From the NCBI RefSeq assembly GCF_018717645.1, contig NZ_JAFLHG010000001.1, forward strand, positions 248,001 to 312,000: DNA of 64,000 nucleotides. The letters are read 5' to 3'. Every line of letters starts with the position of its first letter. Positions within the stretch are counted from its first letter, which is position 1. This DNA is from Microbacterium flavum (GTDB lineage Bacteria > Actinomycetota > Actinomycetes > Actinomycetales > Microbacteriaceae). The position numbers and the translations under genes were made by a program. Below the pieces are notes generated by a model. That model did not search any database, was not told where the DNA came from, and worked only from the letters and a program-made list of their open reading frames with translations. Positions 26,892 to 34,372 of the stretch are shown here, one piece after another.

Positions 26892-27758
26892 TCAGGCTCG
26901 GGCGGCGATGCGTGCGTCGAGCCAGGCGATGAGGTCGCTGACGACCTCCTCGCGCGAGACGTCGTTGAAGATCTCGTGGCGGACGTCGGGGTAGACGAGG
27001 GTCGTGACGTCGGACAGTCCCGAGCGTGTGCGGTATGCGTCGGCGAGACGGTGGACGCTCCGCGGCCCTCCGACGGTGTCGTCTCGGCCGACCATGAGGA
27101 GAAGGGGCACGTCGCGCGGGAGGTTCTTGGCCGGCTTCCCGAACAGGCGCGCTCCGTCGATCGGGCCGAAGAGCTTCAGCACGGAGTCGCTCGTCGTGAG
27201 CGGATCGTCGAGGAAAGCGCGGGCGACGGCGGGATCGGAGGAGAGCCACGCCATCCCGGTCGGGTCCTCCTTCTTCCACGGCGCGTTGAGATCCCCGGCG
27301 TTCATCGATCCCGGCCATCGCAGGGCGGACCCGGTGAGGATGACGGCGTCGTATGCCTCCGCGTGCTGGTCGACGAGCATCTGGGCGAGGAAGGATCCCC
27401 AGGAGTGTCCGAGGAGCGTCAGAGGAAGCTCCGGGTTCTCCGCCCGGATCAGCTCGGTGAGCTGCCAGCATGCCGCGACCGCGGCGCGAAGACCCCCGGG
27501 CCCCAACGTACCCAGACGGGAGCGATCGCCGCCGTGCTGTCCCATGCCCGTGCGGCCGTGCCCCCGGTGATCGTCGGCATAGACGATGTAGCCCTCCGCG
27601 ATGAGCTCGCCGATGAGGTGCGCGTAGCGTCCCGCGTGCTCTCCGACGCCGTGGAGAAGCTGCACCACCCCGCGAGGGGCGACCTCCGGGAGATAGTGAT
27701 CGAAGACGATCCGGACGCCGTATCCGTCGGTGAAGGATCTCTCGGCAGGCGTGATCAT
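26892..27758 (-). CDS. Alpha/beta hydrolase (monoacylglycerol lipase type)
   Basis: A 288-residue hydrolase of the serine-aminopeptidase/monoglyceride lipase group. L-L-H-G-V-G-E-H-A-G-R-Y (34-45) is the signature loop, D-D-H-R-G-H-G-R-T follows, and the nucleophile is Ser119 in G-H-S-W-G-S. The acid is in V-G-R-D-D-T-V-G-G and the His in D-V-R-H-E-I-F-N-D. There is no signal peptide. TAGACT (27770-27765) ends six bases before ATG 27758, so the mRNA is probably leaderless. It lies 28 bases upstream of lplA and is divergent from the MFS exporter gene. Confidence 0.9.
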   Translation of the reverse strand: MITPAERSFTDGYGVRIVFDHYLPEVAPRGVVQLLHGVGEHAGRYAHLIGELIAEGYIVYADDHRGHGRTGMGQHGGDRSRLGTLGPGGLRAAVAACWQLTELIRAENPELPLTLLGHSWGSFLAQMLVDQHAEAYDAVILTGSALRWPGSMNAGDLNAPWKKEDPTGMAWLSSDPAVARAFLDDPLTTSDSVLKLFGPIDGARLFGKPAKNLPRDVPLLLMVGRDDTVGGPRSVHRLADAYRTRSGLSDVTTLVYPDVRHEIFNDVSREEVVSDLIAWLDARIAARA

Positions 27759-27764
27759 GGCGCG

Positions 27765-27770
27765 AGTCTA
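27765..27770 (-). promoter_or_regulatory. -10 box of the lipase-type gene (leaderless)
   Basis: TAGACT on the minus strand, six bases before ATG 27758. Confidence 0.45.
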
Positions 27771-27823
27771 GTGACCGAGCTTTCCGCGTGCCGATCTCAT
27801 CGGGCCTCTTTCGCTGCCCGATT

Positions 27824-27842
27824 TCGCTAGCTAGGCTAGCGA
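27824..27842. promoter_or_regulatory. MarR-type operator before the MFS exporter
   Basis: TCGCTAGC-TAG-GCTAGCGA is a perfect inverted repeat. The core TAGCTAGGCTA matches TAGCAAGGCTA in the operator at 29497-29509. A TAGGCT -10 box (27832-27837) lies within it, eight bases before the ATG. Confidence 0.75.
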
Positions 27843-27845
27843 TCC

Positions 27846-29462
27846 ATGAAGGACGTCTCCTCGCGACGATGGATCGGGCTGGTCTTCATCAGTCTCGCCG
27901 TCGCCCTCATCATCGTCGATTCGACGATCGTCAACGTCGCCGTGCCGGCCATCGTCGACGATCTCGGCATCTCGTCCACGCAGGTGCAGTGGGTGCAGGA
28001 GGCCTACACCCTGGTCTTCGCCTCGATGCTGCTCCTCTTCGGCTCGCTGGCCGACCGGATCGGTCGTCGCCGCATGCTCCTGACCGGCGTCGTCCTCTTC
28101 GCTGGCGCCTCCGTGGGCGCCGCGTTCGCCCCGTCGGGCGACCTCCTCATCGGGGCGCGGCTCATCCAGGGGATCGGCGGGGCCATGATGCTCCCGAGCA
28201 CGCTGTCGCTTCTGAACGCGACGTTCCGTGGGCGCGAACGGGGCATCGCCTTCGCGGTCTGGGGGTCGACGATCGGAGGCATGGCGGCCGTCGGTCCGCT
28301 CCTGGGCGGATGGCTGACGACGTCCTTCTCGTGGCGCTGGGCGTTCGGGATCAATGTGCCCCTCGGCATCCTGATCTTCATCGGCGTGCTGCTGACCGTG
28401 GCCGAGTCCCGCGAGGATGCCGCGGGGCGTGTCGACGCCGTCGGCGCGGTGCTGTCGGTGGTCCTCTTCGGCACGCTGGTGTTCGGCCTCATCGAGGGAC
28501 GCTCCCTCGGCTGGTGGCAGAGCGAGCGTGCGTTCACGGTCGGCCCCTGGACATGGCCGTGGTCGCTCTCCCCCGTGCCCGTGGCGTTCGCGATCTCGGT
28601 CCTCGCCCTCGTCGGATTCGTCGCGTGGGCGCGCCACCGCTCGCGCGCCGGCCGGGCGACCCTGCTCGACCCGAAGCTCTTCGCGATCTCCACCTTCCGC
28701 AGCGGCAACATCGCGGCGATGGTCGTCTCACTCGGCGAGTTCGGCATCATCCTGTCGCTGCCGATCTGGCTGCAGTTCGTCCTCGGATTCGACGCGCTGC
28801 AGACGGGGCTCGTGCTGATCGCCCTCGCCGTCGGCTCCTTCGTCGCGAGCGGATTCGCGGGAGCATCCAGCGGCAAGGTCAGCCCGGTGCTGGTCGTGCG
28901 CATCGGCCTTCTGGCCGAGATCGTGGGCATCGCCTGGGTGGGTCTGGTCGTCGGTCCGGATGCCGCGTGGGGGTGGCTGCTCCCGGCCCTGTTCGTCTAC
29001 GGGTTCGGTGTCGGGCTCGCCACCGCCCAGCTGACCGGCGTCGTCCTGCAGGACGTGCCCGTGCAGCTGTCCGGGCAGGGATCGGGCACGCAATCCACCG
29101 CACGGCAGGTCGGCTCCGCGCTCGGCATCGCCATTCTCGGCACCGTGCTCTTCTCCTCGACGGCGGGCATCCTCTCCTCGTCGCTGGATGACCGCGGCAT
29201 CCCCGCGGCTGAGCGCGACAGCGTCGTCTCCGCCGTCGTCGACAGCGCCGGCGCCGCGATCGCCGGGCTTGAGCAGAACCCCCAGACGGCGGACATCGCG
29301 ACCGACGCGAAGGCTGCCTTCTCGGACGGGACGCGCCTGTCGGCGTTCACGGCAGCGGCCTTCCTCGCGATCGGCCTGCTCGCGACGATCCCCCTCGGCC
29401 GCGCATCGCGGCGGGAGGGCCGCCGGGAGGAGCCGCGCGGCGACGTCGCCGCCGCCGCGTGA
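27846..29462 (+). CDS. MFS multidrug exporter, DHA2 (EmrB/QacA) family
   Basis: A 538-residue membrane protein with the 14 hydrophobic segments expected of DHA2 drug/proton antiporters. The first segment carries V-D-S-T-I-V-N-V-A-V-P-A-I and the loop Q-W-V-Q-E-A-Y-T-L, and motif A (G-S-L-A-D-R-I-G-R-R-R) follows. The C-terminal end is a basic cytoplasmic tail. There is no ribosome-binding site; the -10 box is eight bases upstream, so it may be leaderless. The operator in its promoter is shared with the marR-MFS pair downstream, so the MarR at 29531 probably represses it. The substrates are unknown. Confidence 0.93.
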   Translation: MKDVSSRRWIGLVFISLAVALIIVDSTIVNVAVPAIVDDLGISSTQVQWVQEAYTLVFASMLLLFGSLADRIGRRRMLLTGVVLFAGASVGAAFAPSGDLLIGARLIQGIGGAMMLPSTLSLLNATFRGRERGIAFAVWGSTIGGMAAVGPLLGGWLTTSFSWRWAFGINVPLGILIFIGVLLTVAESREDAAGRVDAVGAVLSVVLFGTLVFGLIEGRSLGWWQSERAFTVGPWTWPWSLSPVPVAFAISVLALVGFVAWARHRSRAGRATLLDPKLFAISTFRSGNIAAMVVSLGEFGIILSLPIWLQFVLGFDALQTGLVLIALAVGSFVASGFAGASSGKVSPVLVVRIGLLAEIVGIAWVGLVVGPDAAWGWLLPALFVYGFGVGLATAQLTGVVLQDVPVQLSGQGSGTQSTARQVGSALGIAILGTVLFSSTAGILSSSLDDRGIPAAERDSVVSAVVDSAGAAIAGLEQNPQTADIATDAKAAFSDGTRLSAFTAAAFLAIGLLATIPLGRASRREGRREEPRGDVAAAA

Positions 29463-29490
29463 CCCGACGGCGGATCCCGCCGGCGTCCCC

Positions 29491-29528
29491 TTTTCCTTAG
29501 CAAGGCTAATGAGCTATGCTAAGGAAAA
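29491..29528. promoter_or_regulatory. MarR operator before marR
   Basis: TTTTCCTTAGCA (29491-29502) and TGCTAAGGAAAA (29517-29528) are perfect 12-base arms around 14 bases. An inner palindrome TTAGC-AAG-GCTAA (29497-29509) shares its core with the operator at 27824-27842. Confidence 0.8.
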
Positions 29529-29530
29529 GA

Positions 29531-29995
29531 ATGAGCACCGACCCCGCCGCACCCGCACCCGCCGATCGCGCGCTTCCCCCCGTCGACACCGAGGCCTCCG
29601 ACCTCCGCATGGCGACGTTCCGCCTCGCCCGACGCCTCCGCTCCCAGCGAGCCGTCGACACGATGAGCGACGGCCAGTTCGCCGTCCTCGCCGCGCTCTC
29701 CTCGCACGGGCCGCACACCCTCGGCGAGCTCGCCGACCGCGAGCGCGTGTCGGCACCATCGATGAACCGGACCGTCAACTGCCTGGAGGAGACGGGATAC
29801 CTCTCCCGCACACCCGACGAGAACGATCGTCGCAAGGTGAACATCGCGCTGACGGATGCCGGGCGGGGCGTCGTGACCGAGACGGTGCGCCGTCGCGACT
29901 CGTGGCTCGAGCAGGCGCTGACCGAGCTGACCGAGGGGCAGCGCCGCACTCTGCACGAGGCCGCGGCGATCATGCGGGAGGTGGCGGCGCGATGA
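29531..29995 (+). CDS. MarR-family regulator of the exporters
   Basis: A 154-residue winged-helix repressor. T-L-G-E-L-A-D-R-E-R-V-S-A-P-S-M-N-R-T-V is the recognition helix region, and the wing has D-E-N-D-R-R-K-V (the D-x-R-R motif). ATG 29531 follows AAGGA at about six bases. Palindromes lie directly upstream and before the DHA2 exporter gene. It overlaps the next MFS gene (ATGA), so regulator and transporter are co-translated. It probably senses a compound exported by one or both MFS proteins. Confidence 0.92.
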   Translation: MSTDPAAPAPADRALPPVDTEASDLRMATFRLARRLRSQRAVDTMSDGQFAVLAALSSHGPHTLGELADRERVSAPSMNRTVNCLEETGYLSRTPDENDRRKVNIALTDAGRGVVTETVRRRDSWLEQALTELTEGQRRTLHEAAAIMREVAAR

Positions 29996-31368
29996 GCTCT
30001 CCCATGTTCCGCTCCTTCTCCGTCTTCAACTACCGCGTCTGGTTCATCGGGGCGCTCGTCTCCAACGTCGGGCAGTGGATGCAGGGCACCGCGCTCAGCT
30101 GGGTCGTGCTCACCCAGCTGACCGACAACGACGCCGGCGCCATGGGCATCACCATGGCCCTGCAGTTCGCACCCCCGCTTCTGCTCGTCGGGGTGACCGG
30201 GTGGGTCGCCGACCGCTTCGACCGTCGCCGCCTGCTCCTGCTGACCCAGTCGCTGCTGATGGCCATCGGCGCCCTGATCGGCGTGCTGATCCTGTCGGGC
30301 ACCATGACGCTGCCCCTCATGTACGTCTTCGCGTTCGTCCTCGGCATGGTGGCCGCGTTCGACAATCCGACGCGGCAGGCCTTCGTGTCCGACCTCGTCG
30401 CTCGCGAGAACGCGTCCAACGCCGTCGCGCTCAACGCGGCATCCTTCAACAGCGCGCGCATGATCGGTCCCGCCCTCGCGGGGATCATGATCGTGGCGGT
30501 CGGCACGGGCTGGGTGTTCCTCGCCAACGCGGTGACCTTCCTCGCGATGATCGTCGCCCTCGTCCTCATCCGCCAGGACGAGCTGGTGCCGCGGGTGAAG
30601 GCGCCCGGCGCCGCGCGCCTGGCCGACGGCTTCCGCTACGTCCGGGGCCGTCCGGACCTCATGGTCGCCTTCGCGATGGTGTTCCTCATCGGCGCCTTCG
30701 GCATGAACTTCCCGATCTTCGCCTCGACGATGGCGATCGAGTTCGGCAAGGATGCCGACGGCTACGGGCTCCTCTCCTCGATCCTCGCGATCGGATCGCT
30801 CACCGGAGCGCTCCTCGCCGCTCGACGGGAGCGCGCCCGGATCCGCATGGTCATCGTCGGGACGGGCCTGTTCGCCCTCGCCGCCACCGTGAGCGCCTTC
30901 ATGCCCACGTACGTCCTCTACGCGGTGACGCTCATGTTCACGGGGTTCGCGGTCGTCACGACCATGACCACGGCGAACGGCTACGTGCAGACGACGACCG
31001 ACCCCGCGCTCCGCGGCCGGGTGCTCGCGCTGTACATGGCGATCCTCATGGGCGGGACTCCGATCGGCGCGCCGATCGTCGGCTGGGTGGCCGACGCGTA
31101 CGGCCCCCGCGCCGCGATCCTGGTGGGGGCGGGTGCCGCCTTCGTCGCGTTCGGCATCGGCGCCACATGGATGCTGGCCTCCGGGCGCGTGCACCGGCAC
31201 GAGCACCGTCGGTTCGCGCTGTCGCTCGACGAGACGCGCCCGATCACCCTGGTGGACGCCGTCGCCCCCGAAGAGTTCAGCGACGAGGTCGCCGGCACCA
31301 CCCCGATCCGTCTCCCCGAGATGGATGTCCCGGAGATCGCGCCGGCCGACCGGTCGCGGCGCGTCTGA
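29992..31368 (+). CDS. MFS exporter (EntS/DHA3 type)
   Basis: A 458-residue membrane protein with about 12 hydrophobic segments. F-N-Y-R-V-W-F-I-G-A-L-V-S-N-V-G-Q-W-M-Q at the start and D-N-P-T-R-Q-A-F-V in the middle are marks of the EntS-like exporter group, together with A-D-R-F-D-R-R (motif A). About 60 residues of charged, Pro-containing tail follow the last membrane segment. The start overlaps the marR stop by four bases. It is likely to export a small molecule under MarR control; the substrate is not known. Confidence 0.92.
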   Translation: MSSPMFRSFSVFNYRVWFIGALVSNVGQWMQGTALSWVVLTQLTDNDAGAMGITMALQFAPPLLLVGVTGWVADRFDRRRLLLLTQSLLMAIGALIGVLILSGTMTLPLMYVFAFVLGMVAAFDNPTRQAFVSDLVARENASNAVALNAASFNSARMIGPALAGIMIVAVGTGWVFLANAVTFLAMIVALVLIRQDELVPRVKAPGAARLADGFRYVRGRPDLMVAFAMVFLIGAFGMNFPIFASTMAIEFGKDADGYGLLSSILAIGSLTGALLAARRERARIRMVIVGTGLFALAATVSAFMPTYVLYAVTLMFTGFAVVTTMTTANGYVQTTTDPALRGRVLALYMAILMGGTPIGAPIVGWVADAYGPRAAILVGAGAAFVAFGIGATWMLASGRVHRHEHRRFALSLDETRPITLVDAVAPEEFSDEVAGTTPIRLPEMDVPEIAPADRSRRV

Positions 31369-31374
31369 CGGGAC

Positions 31375-31956
31375 TCAGTGCAGCGCCGCGTCGGCCGCGG
31401 AGCGCACCCACGTCGTGAACAGCACCTCGAAGCCTGCGCGCGTCGGGGCGCAGAGGAAGGGCCCCGCCTGAGCGGGGACGTCCGCGGGGAAAGGTGCGAC
31501 GCGCACGAGCCGCAGCGGCTCCCCGTCGACGCCGGCGCGGACGGTCAGGGCATCCGCACCTCGGCTCACGCGCACACGGAGCGGCAGACCGCGCCAGTCC
31601 GGCACGGCCCCGACGGACCAGTCCGACATCCCCGCCGTCACCACCGCGCCGACGCCGAGGACGCCGTCGGCGTATTCCACGCCCGCCTTGACCCAGGTCT
31701 CCTCGTCCACGCGGACGAAGATCCCCGCCTGGTCGAATTGCGCGGCGAAGTCCGCGGAGAAGACGACCTCCATCGCTGCTCCGACCCCGAGCGGCGCGAG
31801 GAGGGCGTGCTCCGTGTCGTGCACGAACCCGTAGGACGTGTGCCGCCAGGCGTCGCTGCCCTCGACGGCCGTGACGCGCAGGGCGTCGCCGTGCACGGCG
31901 ACCCGTGCGGGCACTGTCGTCCATGTCCCGGCATCCCAGGGAATCGATCCGTCCAT
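31375..31956 (-). CDS. DUF1349 domain protein
   Basis: A 193-residue protein of the DUF1349 family, a concanavalin-like beta-sandwich often related to yeast 'regulation of enolase 1'. Visible marks are W-R-H-T-S-Y-G-F-V, the aromatic strand Q-F-D-Q-A-G-I-F-V-R and W-V-K-A-G-V-E-Y-A-D-G. ATG 31956 was chosen over the longer frame because GGGAGG lies about eight bases upstream. There is no signal peptide. The function is unknown; a sugar-binding or small-hydrolase role has been suggested for such folds. It ends six bases from the convergent MFS stop. Confidence 0.85.
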   Translation of the reverse strand: MDGSIPWDAGTWTTVPARVAVHGDALRVTAVEGSDAWRHTSYGFVHDTEHALLAPLGVGAAMEVVFSADFAAQFDQAGIFVRVDEETWVKAGVEYADGVLGVGAVVTAGMSDWSVGAVPDWRGLPLRVRVSRGADALTVRAGVDGEPLRLVRVAPFPADVPAQAGPFLCAPTRAGFEVLFTTWVRSAADAALH

Positions 31957-32041
31957 CGAGCCATCCTCCCTCACCGGAGAGCCCGGGGCGCTTCCGGTGT
32001 CTCGGCCACGTCGGACGCCGGACGCGGCCCGCTCGACCAGG

Positions 32042-32047
32042 CATAAT
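32042..32047 (+). promoter_or_regulatory. -10 box, leaderless transcript
   Basis: CATAAT matches the consensus at five of six positions and ends six bases before GTG 32054. No clear -35 box. Confidence 0.55.
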
Positions 32048-32053
32048 AGTTCG

Positions 32054-32455
32054 GTGCCTTTCGGCACACTGCGACCCGGTCAGTACGCGGGGATGAATCG
32101 AGGGTCGATGCCGTACCGGAGCAAGGCGACGGTCCAGAGCTGGGTCGACGAGTACCTCACCACCCACACGGAGGATGCCGTCGTCGTCACCGTGCTGGAG
32201 AAGGACTTCACCCCGGGGCCCGAGTCGGGCATGGTCGTCGTGTCCCTGCGCAACGCGTCGACCGTCACCTACATCCAGGCCGTCGTCGACGACTCCGGCC
32301 CGCACTGGGTCGTGACCTTCGAGCCGCGCGCAGAGGGATTCGATCTCGATGCGCCGGGTGTGGCGCGCCTGGCATCGGACCTCGGCGCGATCGCGCGGAT
32401 GTGCGCGTACCTCCAGGAGCGGACGCTGGCCGCGGTGGCCGAGCTCGCTCCCTGA
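32054..32455 (+). CDS. Small conserved-looking protein of unknown function
   Basis: A 133-residue soluble protein if started at GTG 32054; ATG 32093 and 32108 are in-frame alternatives. GTG is preferred because the -10 box places the transcript start there. The core has alternating strands (A-V-V-V-T-V-L-E, M-V-V-V-S-L-R-N-A, H-W-V-V-T-F-E-P) and a C-terminal helix rich in Ala and Leu. I do not recognise a family. It is divergent from the DUF1349 gene across about 97 bases that hold only this promoter and the other gene's leader. Confidence 0.7.
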   Translation: MPFGTLRPGQYAGMNRGSMPYRSKATVQSWVDEYLTTHTEDAVVVTVLEKDFTPGPESGMVVVSLRNASTVTYIQAVVDDSGPHWVVTFEPRAEGFDLDAPGVARLASDLGAIARMCAYLQERTLAAVAELAP

Positions 32456-32473
32456 GCGCTCACCTCGTCGGGC

Positions 32474-32812
32474 TCACATCACCGGGAGCGTGAGCACAGC
32501 TGCCGCGAAGGTCGCGACGGCCACGAAGCCGGTCATCGCAGCCGCCACGTGGAGCGCCGACTCGATCTTCGGCGACGAGACCGTCGCCGCCGCCCGCGGG
32601 GCTCGCTCAACGGCGCGCTGAGCCTCGCGGAGCGAGATGTAGTGCCCTACGGGCGTGGACTGCCCGTCGAACCCCACGAAGTGCCCATCCCCGGTCCGCT
32701 CGGCGTAGCCGACGTACTCGCCGGAGCGGGATGCCACGTGGAAGCCGGACTCGACGCGCACCCACGTGATCCGGGCGGTGCCGGTGATGCGCGGCGGCAG
32801 GACGCTGGTCAT
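32474..32812 (-). CDS. Small tail-anchored membrane protein of unknown function
   Basis: A 112-residue protein: a soluble N-terminal part of about 85 residues with strands (T-W-V-R-V-E-S-G-F-H-V-A-S) and Y-V-G-Y-A-E-R-T-G-D-G-H, then one hydrophobic segment (about 90-110) at the very C-terminus. The N-terminal part should face the cytoplasm. It has no recognised family. The ATG overlaps the stop of the upstream gene (ATGA), so the two are co-translated and may act together. Confidence 0.75.
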   Translation of the reverse strand: MTSVLPPRITGTARITWVRVESGFHVASRSGEYVGYAERTGDGHFVGFDGQSTPVGHYISLREAQRAVERAPRAAATVSSPKIESALHVAAAMTGFVAVATFAAAVLTLPVM

Positions 32813-33135
32813 GCCACGACCGCCAGTTCCGGCCGTTCCGCGCGCGCCAGAGCGTCGAGGTCGATCACGATGCCGGCCGAGGATGCCGCCGCCTGGGCGA
32901 GATCGTTGACGTGAGCAGGATCGAGGCGGATCGGCTCTGCGCTGTCGAAGTCGAACCGCAGCGGGATCGCGCAGTGGATCCAGACGGTCGACCGCCCGTG
33001 CTTGGCCGACGCGAACGTCATGGCGAAGCCCTCCGACCGTCGGAGCTTGGCGGTGGCGACCACCTTGAGGTGTGCCAGCTCACGGTCGTCGACCGCGATC
33101 GCGTCGGTGCTGTTTCCGTAGTACAGGCGGCCCAT
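32809..33135 (-). CDS. DUF7882-like small protein
   Basis: A 108-residue soluble protein beginning M-G-R-L-Y-Y-G-N-S, with H-L-K-V-V-A-T-A-K-L-R-R-S-E-G-F and W-I-H-C-A-I-P-L-R-F-D-F. This pattern matches, from memory, a family widespread in Microbacteriaceae (DUF7882, sometimes misnamed DNA ligase). The function is unknown. GAGGAG lies five bases before ATG 33135. It is the first gene of a two-gene operon with the tail-anchored protein and is divergent from a MarR gene. Confidence 0.8.
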   Translation of the reverse strand: MGRLYYGNSTDAIAVDDRELAHLKVVATAKLRRSEGFAMTFASAKHGRSTVWIHCAIPLRFDFDSAEPIRLDPAHVNDLAQAAASSAGIVIDLDALARAERPELAVVA

Positions 33136-33163
33136 GGTGACTCCTCGAGGTCGGTTAGGTGAA

Positions 33164-33233
33164 AGGTTATTCCGACGATAAGTAGTTAGTCAAGCGAGAT
33201 ACATTGAGAACTACACCTCGGCTGAGATATATT
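33164..33233. promoter_or_regulatory. Divergent promoters with an operator-like repeat
   Basis: Minus strand: TTGACT (33193-33188), 18 bases, TAACCT (33169-33164). Plus strand: TTGAGA (33204-33209), 18 bases, TATATT (33228-33233). An imperfect inverted repeat with outer arms TAGTT (33183-33187) and AACTA (33209-33213), plus inner CAA/TTG, spans both -35 boxes. One MarR dimer could block both promoters. Confidence 0.65.
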
Positions 33234-33262
33234 GGTGCCGACGAAGTTCCGGGGGCGAGATC

Positions 33263-33742
33263 ATGGCGACATCTGCGAGTACCGACGAGGTACTGTCCGC
33301 CCTGGCGCGCTTCCGCGCGTCGGACGCGCAGATGCATCAGCGGGTCCGCGCCACCACCTCGCTCGGCGAGAACGAACTGCGCATCCTGCAGTTCCTCCTC
33401 GCTCGCCGGAGGGACGGTTTCGACGTCAAGCCGAGCGAGATCTCCCGCCATCTGGAGATCAGCTCCGCCTCCACGACCGCACTTCTGGACCGCCTCGAGC
33501 GACAGGGCAGCGTGGAACGTCGGACGCACCCGACGGATCGACGGAGCATCCTCATCGCGCCCACCGATCGCGCCGTGGGCGAAGTGGCGGAGGTCATCGA
33601 CGCCTACGAGGCGCGCGTGTCGGAGGAGATCGGCACCCTCGGGGCGGGTGGCCGCGCCGCGGTCGTCGCGTTCCTCGACGCCATGACCGATGCCGCGGAC
33701 GACATCGCGAACGTGCGGGTACGCGAGCGCTCCTCCGTCTGA
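33263..33742 (+). CDS. MarR-family regulator
   Basis: A 159-residue winged-helix protein. The recognition part is [15 protein letters not shown] and the wing carries D-R-R-S-I-L-I. It is similar along its length to the MarR at 33758 (shared [17 protein letters not shown] and D-R-R-S-I-L-I), so the two are paralogues, placed tail to tail with 15 bases between stops. It is divergent from the DUF7882-like operon and probably controls it and itself. Confidence 0.9.
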   Translation: MATSASTDEVLSALARFRASDAQMHQRVRATTSLGENELRILQFLLARRRDGFDVKPSEISRHLEISSASTTALLDRLERQGSVERRTHPTDRRSILIAPTDRAVGEVAEVIDAYEARVSEEIGTLGAGGRAAVVAFLDAMTDAADDIANVRVRERSSV

Positions 33743-33757
33743 GCGCCGACGCGGGGC

Positions 33758-34255
33758 TTACGCGTCGATCTCGTCGACGGCGTGGCGCATCGCGTCCAGG
33801 AAGCCGATGACGGTCGCGCGATCGTTCTCGTCCATGCTCCGCACGACCGCCATCATGCGCTCATGCATGGCGCCCAGCGTGTGCCGCACCTCCGTGTCGG
33901 ACTTCTCGCTGGAGGAGATGAGGATGCTCCGGCGATCATCGGGGTTCGGCATCCGCGTGAGGTGGCCGCTCTTCTCCAGGCGATCCAGGAGCGCGGTCGT
34001 GGAGGCCGAGGTGATTCCGAGGTAGCGGCTCAGGGCGACGGGAGTGACCTTCTCGCCCTGCTGATGGGCCCTCGCGAGGAAGCGCAGGACGAGGAGTTCG
34101 TTCTCCCCCATGTCCATGGACTGCTGCGTGCGCCGCCGCATCGCGACCTCCGCGGCGCGGTAGGAGCGCATCGCCTCCATGACCGACGTCGAGCGCGCGT
34201 CGTCGTCCGCGTACCAGTACGAGGCGGGGCGGTCCGAGGGCATGCTCATCCGCAT
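33758..34255 (-). CDS. MarR-family regulator beside the carboxylase operon
   Basis: A 165-residue winged-helix protein with [14 protein letters not shown] in the recognition region and D-D-R-R-S-I-L-I in the wing. The N-terminal extension of about 30 residues is not conserved with its neighbour paralogue. ATG 34255 is preferred for GGTGAG just upstream; 34249 and 34243 are alternatives. It is divergent from the acyl-CoA carboxylase genes, with a palindrome (34334-34353) over their predicted start point, so it probably represses them. Confidence 0.88.
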   Translation of the reverse strand: MRMSMPSDRPASYWYADDDARSTSVMEAMRSYRAAEVAMRRRTQQSMDMGENELLVLRFLARAHQQGEKVTPVALSRYLGITSASTTALLDRLEKSGHLTRMPNPDDRRSILISSSEKSDTEVRHTLGAMHERMMAVVRSMDENDRATVIGFLDAMRHAVDEIDA

Positions 34256-34299
34256 ATTCTCACCCAGGCAGCGTCGGCGCGCACCTCGAACGCGCCCTC

Positions 34300-34353
34300 T
34301 GGACGCGCGCACGCCCACGCGCTAGCATCCATTCAGTTAATGATTCCTAACTG
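34300..34353 (+). promoter_or_regulatory. Promoter and palindrome of the carboxylase operon
   Basis: TGGACG (34300-34305) and TAGCAT (34323-34328) are 17 bases apart. CAGTTA (34334-34339) and TAACTG (34348-34353) form an inverted repeat with an 8-base spacer over the expected start point, a good MarR site. Confidence 0.55.
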
Positions 34354-34372
34354 GATCGAGGATGCCGTGTCG

